Shown piece after piece: positions 41,501 to 54,354 of a DNA stretch of 64,000 nucleotides. Location of the stretch: NCBI RefSeq assembly GCF_035083965.1, contig NC_089735.1, forward strand, positions 11,332,501 through 11,396,500. Reading direction: 5' to 3'. Each line of letters opens with the position of its first letter. The stretch's first letter is position 1. Below the pieces are notes generated by a model. That model saw only the letters and a list, made by a program, of their open reading frames with translations, had not been told where the DNA came from and ran no database searches. The translations under genes were made by a program, and so were the position numbers. This DNA is from Branchiostoma lanceolatum. Its lineage: Eukaryota; Chordata; Leptocardii; Amphioxiformes; Branchiostomatidae.

Positions 41501-43129
41501 TATTTGTCAAAACTGTATACCTGCTATGCCGGCATTGTTGATCAGTACGTCAAGTTGAGGTTCTCCATTGCAGATTTCCTCGGCAAAAGTCCTGACAGAT
41601 GCCAGCTTACTCATGTTAACCTCCTTCACAATCACATCAGTGTTTCCTGCAGGTTGACAAAGTTCATTCTTTGTACACAACGAGAGAGTTGATAACTTAC
41701 GTCAACATTTTGGTGACCACCTGTCACCTTCCTCAGGGCAATACTGACTGGTTCTACTTAGCACTGCAGCTAGGTGTCACTGCTACAGTGTGAAGAATGC
41801 AGTCCCAAACATGACTGAGTTGTTATCCCCTTCCTCACACATTGAGTTTATTACTCGCCTTTAAGGTTTAATCCAGCAACTCCAGTCATGCACTGCACAA
41901 TGATGAGGGAGGGATACAAACTTGCTCACCTTTAGCATTCTTCTGATAAAAGTATTCAGAGGAGTGTTTCCTGCGGAAAATGGGGGACTTATCTGCATAC
42001 AATGTTACCGTATACTGTTATACATTTAATGATACCTTTGCTGGAATACACAAAGCTTGATCAATATCAATAAAGACAAAACTTACGATCTGACTCAAAT
42101 GTAAAACTGGGCTTTGCTTGAGCTTTTGTAGAGTCCATTCAATTTGTTAATTTGAAAATAGTTTAGAATCCCCCATTTGGAATCTCACTTTTTAATTATA
42201 TAATCCATGTTTGCAAACTACAGTAGTTTGCTTGATGCTGCTTGTAACTTATCCTTCCCTCATCTTGCCCATAACTGTCACTTGATGTATGCTGTACCTA
42301 AATTTTTTGATTGCGTGCACCAGTGCACCTATTTCCAAAAATGAATTTTGAGCCCTCCAGTATCCCTTGGTACAACATGTAAGTTAAATTATTAGGTTAC
42401 CTGTGACTTTGATGATGTCATCTCTGGCTGCTTCAGCCTTGTTCTTGTTACGACACGCCAGGATAACCCGGGCATGGTGGCGAGCAAGTTCAAGGGCGGT
42501 GGCCTTACCAATACCTGAGGGTGAAAGAAATAATGACTGTCAGACACTTTTGATGGCAACAACTTTGGATGTACAGAATTGTTAATGCATTTAAATTAAC
42601 ACTGTTTTTATTTCGCGGTAGGGAGAAAATTGAGTGTTTGCGGTGGTTTTAAGTTCTCATTTGAAACGATAGTAGCGCTACAGTCGTGGGGTGGGCAAAA
42701 AGTTTTGCGGTGGTTTTAAGTTCGTGCTGAAGAGTTCACCGCGAAAAGGGTGAACATAAAACCACCGCGAACATTTTTGTATTATTTACAGTACAGTATT
42801 TCAGTCACATGCAGCTCGTATACTATGTTATAGTTTATAATCACTGATTTTTATGTGAAACCTGTACATTATTATTGCAAAGTCATTATGTGATACACTA
42901 GTTGTACAATTACAAACAAACAAAACAATAAAGTGGCTTCAAATACTAGGTAATCTAATCATTGCATTTATCAATGATTGAAAGACTCGCCTGTGTTAGC
43001 CCCGGTGATGATCACAGTTTTGCCCCTCATATCTGCTTGGCTCTGACAGTAGCCAAACCGGCCAGTCCACCATTTCTGCAGCACCACAAGTAAGACCACC
43101 ACCAGCAGCAGAACAACATACCATTCCAT
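38550..43129 (-). CDS. Retinol dehydrogenase 11-14-like short-chain dehydrogenase (7 exons)
   Basis: Exons in transcript order: 43129-42991, 42514-42401, 41646-41521, 40728-40636, 40071-39886, 39413-39304, 38729-38550; total 948 nt, 315 residues. An N-terminal hydrophobic anchor (about 4-17) suggests ER or mitochondrial membrane attachment. NADP(H)-binding TGANTGIG at 42-49, NNAG at 121-124, Ser172/Ser173 in IVNVSS, catalytic YCDSK (Tyr198, Lys202), then [10 protein letters not shown] and a C-terminal SERLTGL. This is the classical SDR catalytic set, and length and exon style match RDH11-14, which interconvert retinol/retinal and other lipid aldehydes. A TTTTTTTCAG acceptor just upstream of the ATG implies a non-coding first exon. 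Intron 1 has donor GCGAGT, not GT; the phase leaves no GT choice. Head-to-head with TTC12. Confidence 0.93.
39490..39720. repeat. Degenerate GATCATTGA repeats in the RDH intron
   Basis: About fifteen loose units such as GATCATTGGA, GACCATTGAGA, GATCATTGAAAA, GATCGTTGGC. Same flavour as 11575-11700. Confidence 0.65.
40150..40215 (+). repeat. Dispersed CCTTCCTCAGGGCAATACTG repeat family
   Basis: A ~65-bp unit (TTGGTGACCAYCTGTCA ... TTCCTCAGGGC ... CTGGTTC ... CTGCAGCT) occurs here and at about 41705-41770, 47972-48040 and 52910-52965, always plus strand. Confidence 0.7.
40309..40400. repeat. 19-bp minisatellite, about 5 copies
   Basis: AAGGTTTGGTGTTGCGGAC repeated head to tail, the last units slightly altered. 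Confidence 0.9.
42571..42797. mobile_element. MITE of the CTGTAAATGCA family (RDH intron 1)
   Basis: Contains TTTTTATTTCGCGG near one end and AAAACCACCGCGAACATTT near the other, the inverted subterminal text shared with 46433-46617 and 48205-48379. Its own tips are eroded. Confidence 0.6.
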
Positions 43130-43189
43130 TTCTACCTGAAAAAAGGACATTAATATTACATTAGAGATAGGTAAAGTATGTACTAGTAG

Positions 43190-43960
43190 CCATCCTCAAC
43201 TAAGGTTGCTTTTTCACGTTAGCTACTATTGATAGTGCAGTACTAGTGTGGCTTTGCAAATTGGCTCATCATCACACCTCCCTACTTGTAGCTCACCATC
43301 CAAAATGACGAATGCAATCCCTTAGGGCCTCATCATACATGTACTAGTCAGTCATGTCACAACATGTGGCATCATGTGGCGCAATCGGTAGGGTGTTCAG
43401 CCCAGAACCGAGAGGTCCTGGCCGGGTTCAAAACCACTGATCATGATATGCCCTGATGCTGTGCATTTGGGAAAGGCACTTTACATGACTTTCCTCACAT
43501 CACTTATAATATAGCTGTAATTTACAGTGTAAATGAGTACCTACCTTCGGTTAAGGACGTCCCTCGGATAGGACATTAAATGGAGGTCCCGTGTTTGAGA
43601 AAAGCCACACGTAAAAGAACCCACGTAAAAGAGCACGTATAAGAACCCACCTCACTTCTTGAAAAGAGTAGGGGTCTTTCCCTGTGTTAAAGTCTCAAAA
43701 CCTACAGACAGCAGTTATACGGCCCTTTATAATATATATAAATATGGCCGCAAATGGGGCAATTGTCGTAATTGAGGTCAACTAGGCCTGAGTTAGTGCG
43801 GAATTGGCAGCCGCTCCAGACCCTTGCAATCTAGCCCTGCCAATTGTAAACTTCTCGCAATTCAGCCCCCCATTTATAGCTGCGAAGAGAGAATAGTCGG
43901 CCCACCCAATAATTATAGTCATCCAAGCCGACCCTGGGATCGAACCAGATTGGAGTTGGA
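43190..43960. mobile_element. SINE-derived sequence upstream of RDH
   Basis: A plus-strand head at about 43372 (GTGGCGCAATCGGTAGGG, CCGGGTTCAAAACC) with the TTTGGGAAAGGCACTTTA body motif. Flanking text near 43290-43330 (CCATCCAAAATGACGAATGC) matches 50280-50310. A second head-like end (GATCGAACC) lies near 43940. Confidence 0.6.
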
Positions 43961-44159
43961 CTTTAATACTGTTAATTAATAATATAAGGTTAACAGTATG
44001 CCTGAAAGGAAATATGACAAGTTTCGTAGAGGTGCAACAGATTACACAAAAACTAATAGTCTAAGTTAATTGATTATTATAACAAGGAGGTTTTACAGAA
44101 GTCTATTTTGGGTCGATTTTCATCCGAAAAGGGATCTAAGAGGGTCTGCATGCCCTTTT

Positions 44160-45415
44160 TCGTGAAGCGTTAAGAGCGATTTTAATTCACCGTTAATCGT
44201 TACCGGCCGCCCTGAATTTACCGTTAAGCGTTATCGGTATATTAATCGTGAAGCGTTACTGGTCGTTCTAATTCCTCGTTAAGCGTTATTTGTCATCCTG
44301 AATTCAACGTTAAGCGTTATTGAGTAATTCCTCGTTACGCAGGAAAAAGCATTTCAGTGGGTCAAGATTTCAAAATTTTCTCCAAGGAGCACACGGCTCC
44401 GGCGAAAATATGTCGGTAGGGTGCCCCCCACAAAATTTCAAGCTGAAACACTTCTTTTTTTCACTCTACCAGCAAAGTTTTCTCCTCAAAATTCAGGAAA
44501 TTGAGCGTTTCGCGGTTCAAGATTTAAAAATTTTCCCCGGCTGCATGCCGGGCCTCCGTCGAAAAGAATTGTGAGGAGCGCGTCGACCCCCAAAACTCAA
44601 GTTGAAACTCGTCTGTATTTTTTCACAAACAGAGATATCATTAAACTTAACTTACATTACCAGTAATATTTGCCCATCGAAATGCAAGAAATAGCGTTTC
44701 TGGGTGTCAAGAATTTTCCCCGGGAGCATGTCGCAGCTCCGGTAGCCTGGATACCAGACCTTTCGCGCGATGCGATGATAAGCCTTTTTGGCCGGGGAAG
44801 ACCTGGTAGTAGGGATAGAGTTGGCACCCGGGCGCTTTGGCAGCCGAACCCTGATATCTATCGCCCCGCGCGAGAGATAATTAGTGGGCCGTGCGCTGTC
44901 TGTGGCGGCGGCGCGAGTTGCTTCCCCGGCCGAAGGATTAGCGCCAGGAGCGCGGTGGTCTGGCACCCAGGCTACAGCTCCGGCGAGGTCTGGAGTGCGT
45001 GACGCCCCTCAAAAATCAAGCTGAAACTCTTCTGTATTTTTTTTTTCAAATAGAGATGTCATTAAACTTAGCTTACTCTTCAGCAAAATCCCCCCCTCAG
45101 AATGCAGGAAATATCGTTTCAGAGGGTCAAGATGTCAAAATTTTTGTCGCGCCTTCGGCGCTCGTCATCGTGATCATGAAATTTCCTGTCGCCGCCAAAT
45201 TTCGGGTTCGGAGCAGGCGTGCGAGAATGGCATAGCGTAATAGGGCTAATAGGTCTCTTGCCACAAGATCAGGACGACTAGTGGCATAAAAACGTCGTCT
45301 TCAGGGGTATCTCATGTTCTAAAAATGCTGAATTTACCGTTAAGCGTTATCGGCCGGCCTGAATTTACCGTTAAGCGTTATCGGCTGGCCTAAATTTACC
45401 GTTAAGCGTTGCCAG
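44160..45415. repeat. Tandem-repeat block with CGTTAAGCGTTA arrays at both ends
   Basis: About 31-bp units built on ACCGTTAAGCGTTATCGGCC occur at 44160-44330 and again at 45335-45410. Between them are about four degenerate units of 150-190 bp, each starting with a CAGGAAAT ... GGTCAAGAT phrase (near 44340, 44494, 44685, 45104). The last gap is lengthened by the MITE at 44743. No coding potential recognised. Confidence 0.65.
44743..44974. mobile_element. MITE with 9-bp target duplication
   Basis: TIRs TAGCCTGGATACCAGACC and, inverted, TAGCCTGGGTGCCAGACC. Flanked on both sides by CAGCTCCGG (44734-44742 and 44975-44983). GC-rich interior without a gene. Confidence 0.8.
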
Positions 45416-45444
45416 GACCCCCCCATACAGACCCTCATCTAAAC

Positions 45445-45596
45445 TAGCCTCCTTCGCAGACTTCAAGAACGGCGGCATATACAGTATATTGGGGAGGGGG
45501 GGATGACACACACAAGGGAGTTATGTAGCCGAGGGAGTTGTGTAGCCGAGGGGTGACCGCCGTTGCCGCCGTTCTTCAAGTCTGCGAAGGAGGCTA
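45445..45596. mobile_element. 152-bp hAT-like MITE with perfect 8-bp target duplication
   Basis: TIRs of about 33 bp beginning TAGCCTCCTTCGCAGACTTC with one mismatch. ATCTAAAC flanks both ends (45437-45444, 45597-45604). The tip TAGCCT is shared with the elements at 24 kb and 44.7 kb. Confidence 0.9.
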
Positions 45597-45604
45597 ATCT
45601 AAAC

Positions 45605-46016
45605 AATACCTGACAGATTTTGTTTCAATGAGCAGCAAAAGATGAAGCCAACCTGAGCTAAGAAGAAGGTAACGTTACACAGGACACAATAGATATGCAG
45701 AGGCCACTTTCTTGTACTTTCTTCCACCTTGGTTCATAGACACCTCACCATCTCACTGGGTCAAAGTAGTCTTTGACAGGTCACAACCAATCGAACTGTG
45801 GGGGTGTTTACTGACGTACTAATTACCCTATTATTCATGCTTATCTATCTTTACCTTTTAATAAATAGCAATAAAAAAAATTGTATGCTACTTAGTAATT
45901 TTTCTGTTGAATGTACTGATTAAAAGATAGGGTTTGTTGGTAGTAGATATTACTACATCCCTAAAATCCAAGTGGTTAAGCCTATGCTGTGGTTGCCATG
46001 ACGTTACGCCCTAAAA
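45605..46016. promoter_or_regulatory. TTC12 5' flank
   Basis: Unique AT-rich DNA directly upstream of the TTC12 ATG, on the RDH-facing side. It must hold the TTC12 promoter if exon 1 is as modelled, but I see no firm TATA box or named site. Confidence 0.3.
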
Positions 46017-49000
46017 ATGGCGGACAAAAACACTTCGAAAGAAGAACTGGACAAGTTTCTTCAAAATGTGGACGATATCCGTAAGTTTTATACCTTCTAA
46101 GAATGTAGTTTGTAAGAGTACATGACGGAGCTCTGTTTTTATGATAATTAATTCGCGCACACAGACGTTGGATTGACGTTTCAAACTTCTTTTGTGATGC
46201 AATGTTGTATATTTGGGGGAGGGGGGCACCGTCGCTTGCGGAAGTTTCTAGACGTTTCACGGCCATGCAAGACGCTTCGACGTCATTTAAGGCAACCAAG
46301 GCAATATATCAGGGACCTAAGAATGAAAATTCAAACAAAAAATGCTGAAATCTTTATTGTTGTGACATTTGCTAAACAGTCCTACCTGACCGAAAATTCT
46401 ACTCTACTCTACTCTGTCTAGTGTCTAGCATACTGTAAATGCATTTAAGTTTGCGTGGTTTTTATTTCGCCCTAAGGCGAAATGGAGTGTTCGCGGTGGT
46501 TTTAAGTTTGCGGCAGTGCTATATAATCACATACTGCTACAGTATTGGACAAAAATGTTTGCGGGTGAAACGAAAACCGGGAACATAAAACCACCGCGAA
46601 CATTTCTGCATTTACAGTATTTGTGTAATAACTTCATACTTTGAGCATTCTAAAACCGTGCAAAAACATGCCATACGATGATCCCCTTAGTTTCACGAGC
46701 CTACAAAAACCCTGGCGACCATTTTCAGTGAGTTCTCACATTACAACAAAGTCATAATTTTGCATCATGGACGTCGTCACGTCGCTATAAATGTTGTGGT
46801 AGTGTTGTTTGAACTGATCATGTATAGAAATGACTGAATAAATTGACTTTCAAAAGCCGATTTTGCCTTTGAGATAGGACGCATGTACAGTAACACTACT
46901 TTCATCCTAGGCCTAATTCAGAACCCTGACAAGATCTATTTACATATTTGGCTTTGATTGTATCTACCAACTGCACACTTGATCATGACGGTGAATCGTC
47001 GAAGGTGATTAACGCCTTGGCCCGACAGAGTGTCTTTGCGAAAATTAATGTTATAATATGTAGAATCATGTCCCTATACCCTTGCGGTGCTTGGTTGAAA
47101 ATGAGCAGAACTCATTCCCCAACTCCATTCACCACATATAAAAATTCTACATCATAGCCTTTTCCGTAAGCCCGGGGTAACTGAATACACAAGTCGTGAT
47201 AATCATTGCGCTTTTAACATGAAAGCATCATCATGCATATGTTCATTATGTTCTCTTCTGTTACGAGGTTCCACGTCACTCTCATACTTACATAACTGTA
47301 ACATATTCGATACTGTTCATGCTTACATCCACTCTACAGGCAGATTCACTTAATGATAAATAACAACTTGTAATGTCTATTGTTATTTTCCTTTTATCCA
47401 TTTTGTATTTATGCATGTCATTATGTCTCTTTGTTGTATGTGTTGAGTAGAAGGCTTCAGATAAGCAATCGCTTCCTGCCTAAAACTCAGTAAACATATG
47501 CGAATAGAATAAAATAAAGCATCATCTTTCACCTCAAATTAGCTGTTGATTGCTTTTTACCTTTCTTATTCCCAGAGTCCATCATCAAGGGAATGGCATC
47601 TGGGGATGCGGAGGCCCAGCAGAAAGCTTGTAAAGCTGCAGATGAGAAACTGGGGAAGATTAGGAGAACGCCTGTGGACAACACTGGAGTTAACAAAACT
47701 GTCATCAATCAGAGGGCCTTCGACGAGCTGGCCAGGGGACAGCAACAGGTAGTGCACATCTGGAAATAGTCAAAGTATTTTTTTTGTTTCCACTGACTGA
47801 ATAATTTCATGAGGTTGGAGAATCACTGGATAACTAGGTTCTTTATTCACAACCAATGTATGTCAAGTACGTACAATGCCTAGAGTCCTCAACTTAATGA
47901 GGTTAAGCATGTAATAACAAAGAAGAAAATAAAGAAGAAGAAGAAGACCAGGACATACAATCACAGCTGTCATGACGTTTCGGTGACTGTCTATCACCTT
48001 CCTCAGGGCAATACTGGCTGCTACATGTACACTCACTGCAGACTAGGTTTTATTTTTGATAATGATTATTCTTGTATAAATGGCAATACTTTACGTTTGG
48101 ACCACATTTATTACAGTACTTTATGTTTGGGACCTACTCGTAGCCTGCAGTGTAGAAGAGTACCAGTCAGTATTTGTCACCAAAACGTTGGGTGGGTGTG
48201 TAAACTGTAAATGCAGAAATGTTCGCTGTGGTTTTACATTTGTAGCTTTCTGCCCACCTATGACTGTAGTGCTACTATGTTTCAAACGTGAACTTAAAAC
48301 CACAGAGAACACTCCATTTTCTCCCTACCTCGAAATAAAAACTATGCAAACTTAAGAAAAAAGTTAAATGCATTTACAGTATCTTCCACTTTCCACTGGC
48401 TTTTTATTTATCAGACCCGTGAACTTATGTTAGCATTTATCATTTAGTTGATAGAATTCTAAAATTATTTGATTCTAAGATTGTATTGAATTGTGATATT
48501 GATATGGTTGTTTTTAGTTGATGTTTTTATTCCTTTATTTCAGGGACCTCAAGCTGCTGGAGAAATGGGCCAAGGTATTATCAATGATGTATTATTGGTT
48601 ATCAATTATTCAGTCAGCAGAATATTATCTATGAATAAAAAATCAATTTATATTTATCAATAGATACATGTAGGTAATGAAACTGGAATTTAGAATATTT
48701 GTTACATAAAAGATATATACAAATGTAGCTAAGATTAATGAAATACTTGATTTTGAATGCTGATGAAAGAAGTACAAAATACATGTAATACTCATAATGA
48801 TAAACAGGAATGTGTGGTATATATGATTGTGAAACCTGCTGGGAGTACATGTATGTGTACACATGAAATTGGACTACGTTACAGGCATAAAAGATGATGA
48901 ATTAGACACACCCTAGAAACCCTACTTGAAGATCTGCCATGTGTGATACTTGGAAGTCATTTATTTTTGTGAGGACTTAATTTTGGGCTAGGAGGGGAAA

Positions 49001-49252
49001 TAATTTTTTTTTGCTGTATTTTAAGTTCACTGTTGAAACAATTCTGTTGTGAAGTAGAAATGCATTGGAAATGCATACTTGCTGTGTCATGAATTCGTCA
49101 CCGCAAATAAAACCATTGTAAACATTTAAAGATCTACAATGTGTTACTGACGGGAGAACTGGCGCATCCCCATCTTGTATGACAGCCAACGAAAGGGTAT
49201 GTCACCCCGTAAAAAGGGTGGTATAACCCCGTCTTAGCGAAAGCTCGTCGAC

Positions 49253-49335
<83 letters not shown>

Positions 49336-52300
49336 GTGTTGACCTACAGAAGCCTTCATGGACTTCATTGAGAAGGATGCAGCTGAGAGAGCAGCGAGGA
49401 AGAAGGAACAGAAGGACGAGGCCACGGCACTTAAGGAGGAGGGCAACAAGGCCTTCAAGGCTGGAGACTTCCAGACTGCCGTGGCCTTCTACACTCAAGG
49501 CTTGGAGAAACTGAAAGACTTCAAGGAACTGTGGACTAACAGGGCTCAGGTACTTTTACTTTTAGTCTAGATCTTCAGCACTTTATACCACTGTTAAAGA
49601 TCTGTACTAGCGGCAAAAATTTCCCTTTCTGTCTGTTGAAGAATCATTAATCTATGAAGCTTACAGGCCACATGTTGTCTTTTCACATCTCTAGTTGGAT
49701 CTTTGAATCATGTATGCGTTTAAGACAGAAAAAATGTTGATGTATGGTGCATAAGAGTTGTTGTTAGTGTTCAGATTTTTACTAAGTACGGTAGGGGCCT
49801 CTTCATTAGAACGCTTCAAAATGCAGTTAGAGTTAGTATGAGTATCTAGTTTTGATGCGACAAGTCGTTTAATATTGGTTGACAAACTCAGATGAATTAG
49901 ATTTAGCGGGTTGTTGAAATGATTTTTCTTCATTGCCCTGTTGTGTAATAGGCATTCATCAAACTAGGACAATACGATGAAGCTCTCTCAGACTGTGACT
50001 GGGCAATGAGGGTGAGTATTGTAATATTGATGATTGTTAGGTACTAAGTAAGGTAAAAAAGGTAAAGCAGTCATCCTCAATTGAGGTGAAGCATGATGCT
50101 TTTTCAAGTAGCTATAGTGGTAGTGCAATGCGGCTTCGCCACGGCTCGCGTTTTTGACCAAGCACACCGGGTCACCCCTACTCTTTTTGATAAGTGTATT
50201 GGGTTCTTTTACGTGCAGAGGTTTGATGCTTGAGGCTTATGCCCAAAGCTCCCTCATACACGAGGCCTCCGGCTTTACGTCACCATCCGAAATGATGAAT
50301 GCAATCCCTTACAACATGTCCGAGCTGGAGATAACCCTAGGATCGAACTCAGGCCCCAGGATCCACGGAATTTGATCCAGATGGCGAAGCGGCAGGGTTG
50401 CTTACTGCTTGTGCCATGGGGACATGCCTACTATTTGAACATAGCTTTATGTTATGTGGAAGTAATTTTTTTGTGTGCAAGCTCTTTTCTTTCTCATCTG
50501 CACCTGTGCACATTTATGAAATAATGTACATGTAAATGGACCCCTGTTTATGATCCAGGAACTTACATGTATGTGTCAAGAATGTCAGATATGCATGGCA
50601 GTTTCATTCAATTTGGCAAAATAATAACTCATATTCTTTATTGTCAATATGTAGTGTGATGACAAGTATGTGAAGGCTTACATACACAAAGGCAGGGCGC
50701 TGGTAGCCAAGAAAGAGTATGACAAGGTAGGATACATCCATGAATTGTATTATCACAGGATGTTGAAGGTTTCTTGTACATACAAACTATCAAGTTCTTA
50801 GTAATACATTTTTTACAGCAGTTACTACATACCTGGCAGTGCCAAAATTTTGTTACTCCTTCTGCTATATGCTACCTTGCTCAGGTTATAAATAATATAA
50901 TGGCTGGCATAATGATGATATCAATATCTGGCAAAGATCTTAGGATTTTTGGGAAAAGATCTGACAGGTCAACTTCAGTGTAAAGTTATTTTCTAAATTT
51001 TGAAAGACAGATGCTCTCAACTCATTACTGAATGTATGGCAAAGTTACATCAAGGAGGTTTTATCCTTGGTAACATTCTATGATTGCCATTTACATAAAA
51101 AGATCTGTGGCTGGATACCGGTATGTATTCATAGGCTCAAGGTTTCAAGGGACTGTTTTTACAAATCTAAAGTCAGTTAACTAATTATCTATATGCCATA
51201 TTTTCATAATGTTACATATTATTTTGCACTTCTTCATCCAGGCATTGGCAACTTACCAAGAGGCACTGAAGGTAGATCCAAAGCAAGAAAAAACTGTCAA
51301 TGGTGAGTATAAAATGGTGTACATTGTATTTAGTGATGAGAAATATCTTTTTAAAATCCAGACCTGCCATCATAATCATAGACTACAAGATGAGTGAAGT
51401 AAAGCAGTCTTTTGAAATACATGTACACAATTTTGTGAAATTGAATTGTATTATTAGCTGTAGTGTATACCACTACACTTATTTTGCATCTTAATATTCT
51501 TAAAAGATATGTACCTATAATCAATCTAATAAATAACTAAAGTGATAAATCACAGATGTCACAGAAACAAAATTTAACTTCAGTGGACAAGGAATTAATG
51601 ATTATGACAACAAGTCTTTTCTTCCCAGCTTACATCAGAGACTTGAAGACAGCTAAAGCAGTTGAGGAGGAAGAGGAGAAGGCTAAGGAACGGATTGAGA
51701 GTGGAGACCAGGAGGCAGAGGGCGTGGTGGAGCTTTTAAAGAGAATCAGACAGCCAAACAAGCCGGTGATTTTCTACACCGGAGGACTGAAACTGCTGAC
51801 GATGTTCCTTAAAGACTGCACTGAAGACAGTGAGCACATAAAGTTTTCTTGATTGGACCTTTGTTTATTCACGAAAAGCCCAAATTGGCTTGCAGGCCGC
51901 TTTTTGTTGAGATCATGGTCAGACAAAATATAACAAAGGTGCAGATTACATAAATCCATAAACATAAAGTGTAATTATAGAGTTGCTTTAGTAACTACTT
52001 TTAGCGTATCTTATTACCTGGATGTCTAAATTTCATCAACGTATAGTAAGAGTGGAATACTAAACATAAAACAGTGAAAGTTGGCATTCGAATTTGCTTA
52101 TTCCTGTAAATGTAATAGCTATTATCTTTAACGGATATAGGATCAAGCATGAACTCATGAGGATTGTACCTAGGCTTATTGTATTTCAATGAAACTGTGC
52201 TTGATGTAGTCTAATGCACATGGTTTGTGTGATTTTGTGTTGATTGTGCACATCATTTCTTCCACAGAACACACTGCCCAGACTCTGTTCCGCACATGCA

Positions 52301-52634
52301 GAGGATTCGAGTTGATTTCTGATGTTGCAGTCATATCAAGGTATGTAAGTTATATCAGTGTCAGATTGTAGTACTCCTATAGGCAATACTTGAAATTTGA
52401 CCACTGTGATGTAAGCTTTCATGGCTCCTGTAACTGTTTCAGAAATACTTTTTATGGAGGAAATATTTCAGGAAAGGCTTTACTACTACCCATGATTCAG
52501 TGGGGAAATTATTCAGACTTTTTCAACTAATAAACTGTAAAATTAATAGCAGAATTTGATTTAGTACACTGTTTTGAGTTGGTTAACAGTATTGTATTGT
52601 ACTCCAATAAGAGTGAAGTAAATCATTAGGCTTG

Positions 52635-52675
<41 letters not shown>

Positions 52676-54307
52676 CTGAACTGCAGTTTTGTCATGTTCT
52701 GCCAGAGGGGGTGCAGTCAGCTTTCTCTGATTGTCTTGTTCCAGATGTATGAATGCTCCTGCAAGTCTGACAAAAGAGGAAGTCGACATGTGTGAATCAT
52801 TGTTGAAGCTGTACAGAGAGGTCAACAAGAACAATGGTAAGACAAGACATATGTTTGATGTTTAATTAAGATATTATGTTAAACTGCTTAGTTTTCAGTC
52901 CCTCTGCTACATGTACCTTCCTCAGGGCAATACTAGCTGGTACTACTCCCCACTGCCGTCTGTTGATTGTTTTGGTTTGATTTTGATTTTATTAGAATTG
53001 CAACAGTGCAATACATGTGGGACGCAGGCAGCTATTGCTGTTGTCGTGACCCACACATGATAAACCCGTTTTTACACTTGGGTGAAGTGAGGAAAGTCAT
53101 GTAAAGTGCCTTTTCCCAAGGGCACAACATTCGTGGCATCGGGGAATTCAAACCCGGGACCGCTGGCTTCTGGGCCGAAAACCCTGCCGTTTTGCCACAC
53201 GACCCCACAGTACCCCATATTGTATGTAGAACCTGGTTGTGAATAGAGAATCTTGTCATCCAGTGATTTTCCAACCTGATTGAATTATTAACGATTGTCT
53301 CTGTCCCTTCACCACAGTGGTGAACCAGAAGCATGCCATATCGGTGCCGCGTATGCCAGACATCCTGACTAACCTACTGCACACCAGCCAGGACGAAGAC
53401 CTGTCCGACGCCTGCGTAGCGATCATCAACGAGCTGTCCCAGAACGCCGAGGGCAGGACGACAATCGTCAACAACTTTGATACCACAAGGTCTGCATACA
53501 ACTGTAAACATTGGGCAGTCAGAGATGGCAAACTTCAGCCCTTCTGACTAAACAAACAGATACTGCAGTAAAGAAACACACACACAAACACACACATATG
53601 CATATCAGTACACAATACTACACACATTAATGGCTCCAGGTTGTATTTTTATTTCATGCATAAGGCCACACCAATTTGATTTCTTGGTTAAAGGAATTTT
53701 TGAAAAAATGCTAGACTGGAAAATCAACATGAAAACAGAATCTCAGAGGAAAGTTTGTACTTTGGTGCACACAGTTTCAAGGAGTGAACATGGTCAGGTG
53801 CAAGTTTTCACCCCAGTTTTCTGTTTTAATGATGTCCTCATGCTAAAATAAATAAAAAAAATCCGTTAACCAAGAAGTTAAATTGGTGTGGCCTAAGCTG
53901 GCGTTGGAATTTTGTGTCTTTGTATATTTGTATGACTTTTTTGTACACATTTTATTCCCTTCCTTCTTTCTTATTATTTGCTTCATCTTTGTTTCTTCCA
54001 TTTTGGAGAGCCATGAAAACATGCTTCTTTGTTACTAAATTCTCTTTCTCACAGTGTCTTTCTTTCTGTCCTTCCTTGCCTCCTTTTCTCCCATTCATTT
54101 TCAGCAGCAAATAAAAAAAGCACGTCCTGCCATTTTCCAGGCTGATGCAGGGTTTGTTGAAGTTCATGAACATCGGCTCTTCCCGGTCGGCCGCCAACGC
54201 TGTGGGAACCCTCAACAACATGGCCATCGACAAAAAGTTAGTGCTGCACTACTCATTATTTGTTGTTTACCTTCGCCTAGAAGGTTATGTTTTTCACAGT
54301 ATGTAAT

Positions 54308-54354
<47 letters not shown>

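Noticed and set aside
49202-49498. Minus-strand poly-Ser and poly-His frames
   Set aside because: Artefacts of the (GAT)n microsatellite, antisense to TTC12 exon 4.
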